A stretch of 6,664 nt of DNA from Planctomycetaceae bacterium (GCA_031259095.1 JAIRLW010000229.1:1-6664), one strand, 5' to 3'; positions 1-6,458 are shown, counted from the first letter of the stretch. Notes: generated from the letters alone by a model not told the origin. Made by a program: numbers and translations.

Positions 1-7
1 GGGCTTT

Positions 8-80
8 GGGGTAGGATGACTGGAACCTACCCTGTTGGGGTAGGCGATTCAGTAAAAAATCCGACTGCCCTTTCAGGGCA
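8..80. repeat. Cluster of short GC-rich hairpins at the left edge
   Basis: GGGTAGG at 9-15 is complementary to CCTACCC at 26-32, which is also complementary to a second GGGTAGG at 38-44, so the middle segment can pair with either neighbour. A separate hairpin follows: TGCCCT (66-71), loop TTC, AGGGCA (75-80). These GC-rich blocks contrast with the AT-rich sequence after position 80. They look like part of a dispersed intergenic palindromic repeat cut by the window edge. No protein domain was recognised in either strand. The identity of the repeat family is not established from this sequence. Confidence 0.45.
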
Positions 81-213
81 ATACAATTTTTGCGTGAAAA
101 ACAGGAATAATTTGGGGACTCTTTATATCGGAAAGCAAACAGACCAAAAAAATAAAAATACTTAAAAATAAGGAAATTAAACTACTTTTTTTTAAGAAAG
201 TGCAGATTAATTG
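81..213. other. AT-rich non-coding stretch, nothing recognised
   Basis: This stretch is strongly AT-rich, with A and T runs and a weak AT-only inverted repeat (CTTAAAAA at 161-168 against TTTTTAAG at 189-196). I see no open reading frame with a ribosome binding site, no tRNA-like fold and no convincing promoter. Confidence 0.5.
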
Positions 214-300
214 TTTTAGTTAATTGATTATTTGTCCCATTAGTCTCTATGGTCTCTATTGTCCCTATAAAAAGGGACTTTAGGGATTAATGGGACATTA
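214..300. repeat. Dispersed hairpin repeat, copy 1
   Basis: Positions 214-282 align without gaps to 2832-2900, with about 61 of 69 bases identical by hand count, and weaker similarity continues to about 300. The unit can fold on itself. The outer arms TGTCCCATTA (233-242) and TAATGGGACA (288-297) are perfectly complementary. The inner arms GTCCCT (261-266) and AGGGAC (273-278) close a 6-nt ATAAAA loop. It lies about 90 bp beyond the stop codon of the minus-strand gene, so in that transcript it would form a hairpin and could help termination or protect the 3' end. There is no strong U-tract, so a terminator role is only a possibility. Confidence 0.8.
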
Positions 301-375
301 GGGACATCATCATTAGTGACATCATCATTAGGGACATCATCATTAGGGACATCATCATTAGAGACATCATCATTA
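301..375. repeat. Tandem array of five 15-bp units
   Basis: Five consecutive units of GGGACATCATCATTA occupy 301-315, 316-330, 331-345, 346-360 and 361-375. Only the second base of the unit varies (GTG in unit 2, GAG in unit 5). A shortened form, GGGACATTA, precedes the array at 292-300 and is part of the hairpin repeat's right arm. The array therefore appears to have grown from the edge of that repeat by inserting CATCAT and amplifying. It ends 9 bp from the stop codon of the minus-strand gene and lies in its 3' untranslated region. Confidence 0.92.
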
Positions 376-384
376 GAGAAAACG

Positions 385-2565
385 TTATTGGGGTTTCTTG
401 GAGGTCATTTTTTGGTCTAATTTTTGTTCTTTTTCACGTTCTTTTCTGGATTTTGAAAGTTCTTCCCAAGTTGTTTTGGTCAAGTCGTCGAAAGTTCGCT
501 GTTTTTCGAAACGGGAACGAATCGGCATAATCCGAATGTTACGAAATTGTACGTTAGTTCCGCCTTCCGGCGTAAGAAATTGAATTGTTCCGGGTAACAG
601 AAAGGGTCCGGCTTTAGGATTTTCTTTATTTAACGGGCGTTTGTCGGACATTTCACAAACCGGAATACCATTGACCCATGTTTGAAAATGCCGGTCAACG
701 GCAACAAGCGTTAGATAATTCCAGACATGATCTTCAGGACGAATATATCGTGCGTTTTTCTGACCGCGAAAAGAACCGACATCAACGCCAACCGTTTGAT
801 CTCGATCCTGACGTTTGGGGAAATTCTGAATCGATATTTCATAACCGCTTTGCTCTTCGCGCGGAATCGACCGGAAAAACAGACCGGTTCGTGATGAAGA
901 GAAAGTGATATTGTATTCGAGTTGCAAAATGAAATTATCAAACGAGTCTTTGGTCTCAATGACTCCGGGACCGCCGCTTAACTCCAATGCCAGATCGCGG
1001 GTCGTATTCAAGTGAACCGCATCACTGCGATAGCGCAAGAATTTTTCAGGATTCATCGGATCGACAATCGACGTCGAAGAACCCGGCAGCCACAACATGT
1101 TACGAAATCGGACTTTTCCTTTAGTAACCAAAAGTCCAAGATAACCGTAACCAAGCGGTTTGGCGTCGAACAAGGCAATGGGTTCGTTTTGATCAATGGT
1201 AATTTGTAACCGTCCCACTTCAAACTGGGCTTTCAGACGGCGCCAACGTGACGTTTCTGAATTAAAGGTATGTTGCGCGGAAAGTTCCCGTACTTTTTCT
1301 TGTTCTTTAAATTGTTCGGCGCCGGGTTGCTGCCGACCAAGTATGGTTCCGCGCGGACGTGTGAAGTCGGCGGAATTAAGCACAATTGTGTAACAGGACG
1401 AATGAAGGTCTTTCGGATTGGGCGGCGTGCGTAACAGAAGGAATGCCTCCGCGTTTTCTTCCGTCTGAAAATCAAACATAAATGTTGCATCACCAAACTG
1501 GGTTGTTGTGTAAAGAAGTCCGGGATGTTGCGGATCACTCTGAATTTCATTGTTCGCAATCGTAAAACGTCCGCCGCCGTAAGGTCCCTCTTTTTGTGTA
1601 CGCCAACCAAAAAAAGTTTTGCCGTCGAAAAGAAGACTCCAACCTTCTTTTAACATTTTATCCTTCAACTGCAACATCGGATCCACTGCAAACAAAGCCG
1701 CTCCACGTTCAGCCTCCGCCCGTTGTTGAAGCCAACGTTTCCGGTCATTTTCACGTTTTTGCAACGCATTCAATTCCTGTTGTTTTCGCTCGGAATCTTC
1801 CAATTCTTCGAGTTTGTCTCTTTTGGTTTTTAATTCCAGTTCGAGTTGTTCGTCGTGTGTAAGAGTTTTAGTCGGCGTGGGAGAATTAGGCAAATTGAGC
1901 GGATTAGATAAATCAGGCGAATCAGACGACCTCGATGTTTTCGGTAACGCCGACGTTTTCGGCGATGTTTTTGTTTCCGGTATCGGAACAACATCGAGAG
2001 AGCCGGAATTTTCGGATAACACTTTCGGAAGATAATTTTGAGATTCATTAAAAAGTGAATAAATTCCTTGACGAATCCCTTTTTCCACTTCCAATTGTTT
2101 TCTCAATTGGCTTTCCTGTTCTTCGCGGTTATATTCTCTGATTCGGGCTTCTTCCGCCTGACGTAAAACGTATTCTTCACGCGTCATACCGGGTCGAAAA
2201 CGGCTGGAACCGCTATAAGGAGTCACGTTGTAAGGATAGGGATAAGAAGGAGGTCCAACCGAAAAATCACCTAACGTGATATTGGTTTTCCCTGAAGTAT
2301 TACCGCCTAATGGTTGCGGAAGCGGAGAATTAAGCGAATCTAATTTTCCAATTTCCGGTTTTTTCGTATTATTGTTGAAAAGCGAATTGTAAAGCGAAGA
2401 CGAATTGTCAACGTTTCCGTTGCGCATCCAATCGTTCGGTTGAGAAGTCTGATTTTGTTTCGTCAAACCGGATGGTGAATCTAACAAAATTTGCGCCAGC
2501 AATTCACCCGACGGAAAAAACACAAAACAACAAGCGAGCAAAGATAAAATGAAAAAAAACCGCAT
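385..2565 (-). CDS. Exported protein with tandem DUF1080 (3-keto-disaccharide hydrolase) domains
   Basis: The 726-aa product begins with a signal peptide (residues 1-24, likely cut after ELLA). Charged, coiled-coil-prone helices follow at about 127-165 and 237-289, separated by a Pro/Ser/Thr-rich linker (about 197-236). Two DUF1080 jelly-roll domains occupy about 307-493 and 505-683. Domain 1 opens with LFDGK (312-316) and GW and ends in an FRN strand (487-489). Domain 2 has RTGLFFRS (559-566), GYEISIQ (from 574) and FRNIRI (674-679), all matching the family pattern. Family members act on 3-keto-glycosides; activity here is unproven. Domain 1 has NAEAFLLLR where the family usually has an NSG-type motif, so it may only bind ligand. 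I chose the ATG at 2565, although the frame extends to a TTG at 2577, because the ATG directly starts the signal peptide. A promoter lies upstream at 2620-2648. The lysine-rich tail ends at a TAA at 385-387. It is transcribed divergently from the heme protein gene. Confidence 0.85.
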   Translation of the reverse strand: MRFFFILSLLACCFVFFPSGELLAQILLDSPSGLTKQNQTSQPNDWMRNGNVDNSSSLYNSLFNNNTKKPEIGKLDSLNSPLPQPLGGNTSGKTNITLGDFSVGPPSYPYPYNVTPYSGSSRFRPGMTREEYVLRQAEEARIREYNREEQESQLRKQLEVEKGIRQGIYSLFNESQNYLPKVLSENSGSLDVVPIPETKTSPKTSALPKTSRSSDSPDLSNPLNLPNSPTPTKTLTHDEQLELELKTKRDKLEELEDSERKQQELNALQKRENDRKRWLQQRAEAERGAALFAVDPMLQLKDKMLKEGWSLLFDGKTFFGWRTQKEGPYGGGRFTIANNEIQSDPQHPGLLYTTTQFGDATFMFDFQTEENAEAFLLLRTPPNPKDLHSSCYTIVLNSADFTRPRGTILGRQQPGAEQFKEQEKVRELSAQHTFNSETSRWRRLKAQFEVGRLQITIDQNEPIALFDAKPLGYGYLGLLVTKGKVRFRNMLWLPGSSTSIVDPMNPEKFLRYRSDAVHLNTTRDLALELSGGPGVIETKDSFDNFILQLEYNITFSSSRTGLFFRSIPREEQSGYEISIQNFPKRQDRDQTVGVDVGSFRGQKNARYIRPEDHVWNYLTLVAVDRHFQTWVNGIPVCEMSDKRPLNKENPKAGPFLLPGTIQFLTPEGGTNVQFRNIRIMPIRSRFEKQRTFDDLTKTTWEELSKSRKEREKEQKLDQKMTSKKPQ

Positions 2566-2619
2566 AATTCCAAACAAACAATGCCAATGTTAAACACAAT
2601 CACACCACTATTAAAAAGC

Positions 2620-2648
2620 ATTTTATCAAATTCCAGAAAGAATGACAA
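2620..2648 (-). promoter_or_regulatory. Sigma70-like promoter for the DUF1080 gene
   Basis: On the minus strand TTGTCA (2648-2643) is followed after 17 bp by TAAAAT (2625-2620), each matching five of six consensus positions. A TGA just before the -10 gives an extended -10 form. Transcription would start near 2613, about 48 nt before the ATG at 2565. The match is good, but it rests on consensus only. Confidence 0.6.
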
Positions 2649-2804
2649 GAGTTATTCGCATAGTTTCCTCAATGCGGTTTTGTAAAGAAACACAGCCGCG
2701 CGTTCCACATGAGGCGATATTCCAAGAGCCGACCTTTCACCCAAAGGACATAAAAATCATTGGGGAATTTCTAAAAATATCATTTGCCCAAAGATTTTTG
2801 ATTC

Positions 2805-2840
2805 TTTTAATTATTTTAATTATTTTAATTATTTTAATTA
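2805..2840. repeat. Four perfect 9-bp tandem units TTTTAATTA
   Basis: TTTTAATTA is repeated without error at 2805-2813, 2814-2822, 2823-2831 and 2832-2840. The last unit is also the left edge of hairpin repeat copy 2. At the matching point, copy 1 has the single related sequence TTTTAGTTA (214-222). The array is therefore an expansion specific to copy 2. Confidence 0.93.
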
Positions 2841-2919
2841 ATTGGTTATTTGTCCCATTAGTCCCTATCGTCCTTAATGTCCTTATAAAAAGGGACTTTA
2901 GGGACGATAGGGGATATTA
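2832..2919. repeat. Dispersed hairpin repeat, copy 2
   Basis: This is the second copy of the element at 214-300, in the same orientation. It carries an 11-bp perfect inverted repeat, CCCTATCGTCC (2863-2873) against GGACGATAGGG (2902-2912). An inner stem, GTCCTT (2879-2884) against AGGGAC (2891-2896), closes the same ATAAAA loop as copy 1, with the one changed base still able to pair as G-U. The two copies bracket the DUF1080 gene and its promoter as direct repeats. Confidence 0.8.
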
Positions 2920-2998
2920 GTAACAAATGATTTTTCATAAAACGTTGCGGCTAAAAAACGAATTGTTAGAGGTTTCCATTGTTTTTTGAACTCAAAGA

Positions 2999-3026
2999 TT
3001 GACAATAACTAAATTTTCTGTAAAAT
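2999..3026 (+). promoter_or_regulatory. Sigma70-like promoter for the HzsA-like gene
   Basis: A perfect TTGACA (2999-3004) is followed after 16 bp by TAAAAT (3021-3026), five of six consensus bases. Transcription would start near 3033, leaving a leader of about 95 nt before the ATG at 3129. The leader is AT-rich and shows no clear hairpin. Confidence 0.6.
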
Positions 3027-3115
3027 TTAATCAATTCTTGTAAATTTTGTTTATTTTGTCAAAAAAATATCTCGAAATTATTTGTTGAAGGTTTTTAGAA
3101 ATTACCCTAATTTAA

Positions 3116-3120
3116 AGAAG
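3116..3120 (+). promoter_or_regulatory. Purine-rich ribosome binding site
   Basis: AGAAG lies 8 bp before the ATG at 3129 within a longer purine run. It is weaker than AGGAGG but correctly spaced, and it supports this start together with the signal peptide that begins at the same codon. Confidence 0.5.
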
Positions 3121-3128
3121 ATTTTGAT

Positions 3129-6100
3129 ATGAAACTTTTGTGTAACTTTTTTCTTGTGTCGTGTTTTTTGTTGTTGGGAATTGGATCGCTTTTTGCGGAG
3201 AATGTTGCCGCGGAAAATATGGCGCCGGCGGCAACGGTTTCGGCAAGTTCTGAATATAACGCTAATTACGCGGCAAAATTTGTTGCGGACGGCGTGATTC
3301 CCGAACAAGGAAGCCGCTCCGCCGATCTCAATCATTCTTGGTGCGTCAATAACGAAATCGCAAAAAATTATTGCGAATTGATCTTGCAATGGACACAACC
3401 GATTGATGTTGCGGAAATCGTTTATTGGGGCAGAACGTCGTTTTTTGTCAACGAATGTTGGAAAGATTATCAGGTTTTTCTTGACAACCAAACAACTCCT
3501 GTTGCCGGCGGAACTTTTCAAATGAAACACGGCGCACAACAAATCACCATCCCAAAACAGAAAACTCAAAAAATCCGGCTCGTTTTTAAAAACTCCTACG
3601 GCGGTCCAAACCCCGGCGCAGCCGAAATTATGGTGTTTTCAAATCCGCTCACTCAAAAAGAGTTGCGAAAATTAAACGGCAACTCCGCGCCCGAATTACT
3701 TGTTGACCTTGACGAAAAAACGTCGGAATATTTGACACGCGGTTTGAAACAATTTCTTGTCATCAAACGTTTTGAAATCAAATCGTCGCACGTTTACACT
3801 TATCATTATGAAGGTTTTCGTGCGGGCGGCGGGTTGTATGTGTTTGATTGTGATGAGTTAAAGAAAAATCCGGACGCGGCGGGAAAATTGTTAGTCCCTT
3901 CGCCGGAAGGTCAAATTCTTGACGCCGATCTTTCCTACAACGGCAAAACGATTCTTTTTAGTTGGCGGCGAAAACAATCCGAACCGTATCATCTTTGGAC
4001 GATCAATATTGACGGTACGGACTTAAAACAATTGACCCGCGGCGCGTGGCACGATTACAACGCCTGTTGGCTGCCGGACGGCGATATTGCTTTTTTGACT
4101 TCGCGAAGCCCGCAGTTCGCGTACTGTTGGAACGCTCCGGTCGGAATTTTGCACCGAATGAAACCCGACGGCTCGCAACTAATCCAACTTTCCGCAAATT
4201 ATCTGAACGATTTCACTCCAAGCGTTATTGACGACGGCAGAATTATTTACAGCCGTTGGGAATATGTTGACAAACCGGCAATTCCAATTCAGTCGCTTTG
4301 GACAATTCATCCCGACGGAACGCAATTGCAAGTCTATTACGGAAATCGCGTTTTGTCGCCGGCAACATTTATGGAAGCGCGGCAAATTCCCGATTCGCAA
4401 AAAATCGTTTGCACATTAACCGGTCATAACGGACCGACTTACGGTGCAATTGGAATTATTGACCGGCAAAACGGAATCAACGAGCAGGAAGCAATTCAAA
4501 ATATCACGCCGGAAATTCCTATTGAAAGAGTTGACAAAGGCGACGGTAATCGTTGGGCTGTCCAGATTTATAGTTCGCCGTATCCGATTGATGCGGAACG
4601 TTTTTTGGCGTCGGCAAGGGGACCGTTATTGGTTCGGACATTTGATCTTGACCCGAAAACAAATCGACCGTCCGCAGTTGCAACAGTTCTCCCAAAGCCA
4701 AGCGACGGAATGCAATACTTCAACGCAATCCCGATTCGCAGCCGTAAACTTCCAACGATTTTGGCAAGCCGTATTCCCGAATCAAACCAGCCTGATTACG
4801 CAACTATAACAGTTCAAGATATTTATCGCGGTCTTGGTTCGCATGTCAAACGCGGCGAGGTTGCGGCGATTCGGATTGTGCGTGAGATGCAGAAAACAGT
4901 GCGGATTGAGCCGAATTTACGCTCGTTTGGGTTTCAGTTTCCGGTGATTTCGTGCGGTGCGACTTATGCGGGCAAAATGATTCTTGGCGATGTTCCGGTT
5001 GCGGAAGACGGGTCGGCAACATTCCTTATCGGCAAAGGAGTTACACGTTCATCGGAAAGTTACGACAGTTATATTCCAAGTCAAGACAAACGGGATTTTC
5101 CGCAAGTTGTTTCCGCAACGGGACCGGTCTATTTTATTGCGTTGGACAAGGAAGGGCGGGCAATTCAACGAATGCGGTCTTTTACGCATTTTATGCCCGG
5201 TGAAGAGCAAACGTGTGTTGGTTGCCATGAATCGCGGTTATCAACTCCGGTTGTTACAACAAAATTGCCACAAAGTCTGACAAGTAAACCGGTTAAGCCG
5301 GTATTGCCGAAATGGGCGGAGGTTTCGGAGGATCGGGCGGCGTTTTCACCCGGATTTGATTATGTTCGTGTTGTGCAGCCGGTTTGGAACCGGTACTGTG
5401 TTGAATGTCATAACCCGAAAGATGCGCCGAAAGGAATTGATTTGAGCGGCGGTTTTACTGATTATTTCAACGTGTCTTATGATGTTTTAGCGTCGGAAAA
5501 ACAAGGGAAAAACGGGAGTCCGTATATTAGTTGGATTCCGACGTACAACGGGGATGAGCAGAATATTTTGCGGGTTGAGCCGAAGGAGTGGGGGGCGTAT
5601 CAAAGTCCGCTTGCGGAGTTGATCCGCAAGGGGCATCCTGATGAAAGCGGGAAGAAACGGTTTGAGATGGACGACGAAAGCCGCCGTAAAGTTTATGCGT
5701 GGATTGATTTGAATGTTCCGTATTATGCTTCAAGCGAAACATCTCATCCTAATTTATTGGGTTGCCGCCGGATTTATCCGCCGAATTTGGACACGGTTTT
5801 GAATGAGGTTGCGGTGAGGCGTTGTGCGAATTGTCATTCGGACGGCAATGTTGACCGTTTGAATTGGACGCGCAGAACGCAAAATCGGCATCAATTTCCG
5901 CAAGAAAATTCGCGCGGCATTGTTCCGCGCCGAACTTGGGTTCGGATAACGGAACCGGAATTGAATCCGTTTTTGCTTGCGCCTTTGGCAAAATCGTCGG
6001 GCGGGACGGAACGTTGCGGAATTATCTTTGCGGACAAAAATGATCCCGATTACCAAAAAATCCTCAACACATTCCAACCGATAACCCAATCCCTAAACCA

Positions 6101-6164
6101 CCAACCAAGAATCGATATGCCCAACAGCAAACCCGCCCCAAATGTCTGCCGATTAACAGACTAA
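3129..6164 (+). CDS. Exported HzsA-related protein: discoidin, beta-propeller and three heme c motifs
   Basis: The 1011-aa product has a signal peptide (residues 1-23, cut after SLFA) and an F5/8 type C (discoidin)-like domain (about 30-172). A TolB/PD40-like beta-propeller follows (about 205-550), with repeats such as LWTINIDGT (289-297), MKPDGSQL (344-351) and LWTIHPDGT (390-398). Residues about 553-692 resemble the middle domain of hydrazine synthase alpha. CXXCH heme c motifs lie at 696-700, 757-761 and 899-903. The segment ending WIDLNVPYY (858-866) and a late DMP motif (996-998) are typical of planctomycete HzsA-related proteins. Kuenenia HzsA, as I recall, has two hemes and a tyrosine ligand four residues after the first CXXCH; here that residue is Leu704, so hydrazine synthesis is not expected. 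The likely role is periplasmic redox or substrate binding; the substrate is unknown. It is divergent from the DUF1080 gene. The reading frame is intact, ending at TAA 6162-6164. Confidence 0.85.
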   Translation: MKLLCNFFLVSCFLLLGIGSLFAENVAAENMAPAATVSASSEYNANYAAKFVADGVIPEQGSRSADLNHSWCVNNEIAKNYCELILQWTQPIDVAEIVYWGRTSFFVNECWKDYQVFLDNQTTPVAGGTFQMKHGAQQITIPKQKTQKIRLVFKNSYGGPNPGAAEIMVFSNPLTQKELRKLNGNSAPELLVDLDEKTSEYLTRGLKQFLVIKRFEIKSSHVYTYHYEGFRAGGGLYVFDCDELKKNPDAAGKLLVPSPEGQILDADLSYNGKTILFSWRRKQSEPYHLWTINIDGTDLKQLTRGAWHDYNACWLPDGDIAFLTSRSPQFAYCWNAPVGILHRMKPDGSQLIQLSANYLNDFTPSVIDDGRIIYSRWEYVDKPAIPIQSLWTIHPDGTQLQVYYGNRVLSPATFMEARQIPDSQKIVCTLTGHNGPTYGAIGIIDRQNGINEQEAIQNITPEIPIERVDKGDGNRWAVQIYSSPYPIDAERFLASARGPLLVRTFDLDPKTNRPSAVATVLPKPSDGMQYFNAIPIRSRKLPTILASRIPESNQPDYATITVQDIYRGLGSHVKRGEVAAIRIVREMQKTVRIEPNLRSFGFQFPVISCGATYAGKMILGDVPVAEDGSATFLIGKGVTRSSESYDSYIPSQDKRDFPQVVSATGPVYFIALDKEGRAIQRMRSFTHFMPGEEQTCVGCHESRLSTPVVTTKLPQSLTSKPVKPVLPKWAEVSEDRAAFSPGFDYVRVVQPVWNRYCVECHNPKDAPKGIDLSGGFTDYFNVSYDVLASEKQGKNGSPYISWIPTYNGDEQNILRVEPKEWGAYQSPLAELIRKGHPDESGKKRFEMDDESRRKVYAWIDLNVPYYASSETSHPNLLGCRRIYPPNLDTVLNEVAVRRCANCHSDGNVDRLNWTRRTQNRHQFPQENSRGIVPRRTWVRITEPELNPFLLAPLAKSSGGTERCGIIFADKNDPDYQKILNTFQPITQSLNHQPRIDMPNSKPAPNVCRLTD
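5214..5228 (+). other. CXXCH heme c motif 1 (residues 696-700)
   Basis: CVGCH follows directly on the HzsA-like middle domain and is followed by ESRLSTP. This is the position of the active-site heme motif in true HzsA. The leucine at +4 from the histidine replaces the tyrosine that, as I recall, ligates that heme in Kuenenia. Confidence 0.85.
5397..5411 (+). other. CXXCH heme c motif 2 (residues 757-761)
   Basis: CVECH is preceded by VVQPVWNRY, matching the V-x-P-V-x-x-x-x-C-x-x-CH pattern common in planctomycete cytochrome c-like domains. Downstream His835 (KGHPDE) is a candidate distal ligand, but this cannot be assigned from sequence alone. Confidence 0.85.
5823..5837 (+). other. CXXCH heme c motif 3 (residues 899-903)
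   Basis: CANCH follows VAVRR and lies about 110 residues from the C-terminus. It would be one heme more than the two I recall for anammox HzsA. Its spacing from motif 2 (142 residues) allows an additional small heme domain. Confidence 0.8.
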
Positions 6165-6379
6165 AACTTAGTGTTCGCAGGGGGGGGGTAATTTAGGTAA
6201 ATTTTTATAAGCAAAATCTATCAACGCTTATCATTAACATATTTGTTTGCCGAACAAACAATGTTGTGAAAAAACAGCTCCGGGAAAAATGAGTCCGTTT
6301 CTTAAAATTCCTAATTACTGATAAATTTTATGTACTATATCAGCGGAATTTTCCAAAACGTCTTTTAACTGTTTCCACA
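6165..6379. other. AT-rich 3' flank, no gene seen
   Basis: A run of nine G residues (6180-6188) starts 15 bp after the stop codon. A modest hairpin, TTGTTTG (6243-6249) against CAAACAA (6255-6261), has no following T-tract, so it is a poor terminator candidate. No supported reading frame or RNA gene was found. Confidence 0.5.
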
Positions 6380-6430
6380 AACCTCATTTTCAACCTAATT
6401 TTTTCCTAACGATTGTTTAAAACAACCTCA

Positions 6431-6458
6431 GTAGAGACGCAATGCCTTGCGTCTCTAC
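6431..6458. repeat. 12-bp perfect palindrome with half-copy
   Basis: GTAGAGACGCAA (6431-6442) and TTGCGTCTCTAC (6447-6458) form a perfect stem with a 4-nt loop. A related right half, TGCATTACGTCTCTAC, follows at 6463-6478. From memory, palindromes of this GTAGAGACG type occur in intergenic regions of unrelated bacteria, especially cyanobacteria. Here it sits inside the larger nested element. Confidence 0.85.

Larger units (their letters stand above)
2566..3128. other. Divergent intergenic region with two promoters and repeats
   Basis: This 563-bp spacer separates the start codons of the two divergent genes. It holds a promoter for the leftward gene (2620-2648), a moderately GC-rich unassigned stretch (about 2690-2765), a 9-bp tandem array (2805-2840), the second hairpin repeat (2832-2919), and a promoter (2999-3026) with an AT-rich leader for the rightward gene. 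The promoters are about 350 bp apart, so a shared operator is not evident. I see no riboswitch or small RNA signature. Confidence 0.7.

Noticed and set aside
1..80. Remnant of a transposase or other gene at the left edge
   Set aside because: Short translations in both strands gave nothing recognisable; the signal is palindromic DNA and not a protein fragment.
301..375. CRISPR array
   Set aside because: The units are 15 bp and directly adjacent, with no unique spacers and no cas genes. This is a tandem repeat.
1814..2035. Plus-strand and other overlapping frames inside the two large genes
   Set aside because: They lie opposite or within well-supported coding sequence, show low-complexity or arginine-rich translations, and have no recognisable domains.
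2529..2565. Lipoprotein signals: LLAC in the DUF1080 protein and LVSC in the heme protein
   Set aside because: In both the cysteine is at residue 12, which leaves a hydrophobic stretch that is too short, and the hydrophobic segment continues past it to a better signal peptidase I site (ELLA-Q and SLFA-E).
2566..2577. TTG start at 2577 for the DUF1080 gene
   Set aside because: It adds only four residues (MFGI) before the ATG at 2565, which directly begins a standard signal peptide. Neither has a strong ribosome binding site, and ATG is the more usual start.
2642..2920. A 92-codon plus-strand frame with a hydrophobic LIILIILI stretch resembling a membrane protein
   Set aside because: The hydrophobic part is a translation of the TTTTAATTA tandem array and the rest covers the hairpin repeat and the other gene's promoter. 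No domain is recognisable, so it is read as a chance frame.
3129..6164. Functional anammox hydrazine synthase locus
   Set aside because: There are no genes for the beta and gamma subunits nearby, the tyrosine ligand is missing and there is an extra heme motif. Only relatedness to the alpha subunit is supported.
6243..6261. Rho-independent terminator for the HzsA-like gene
   Set aside because: The 7-bp stem is mostly A-T and no T-run follows, so it does not meet the usual pattern.
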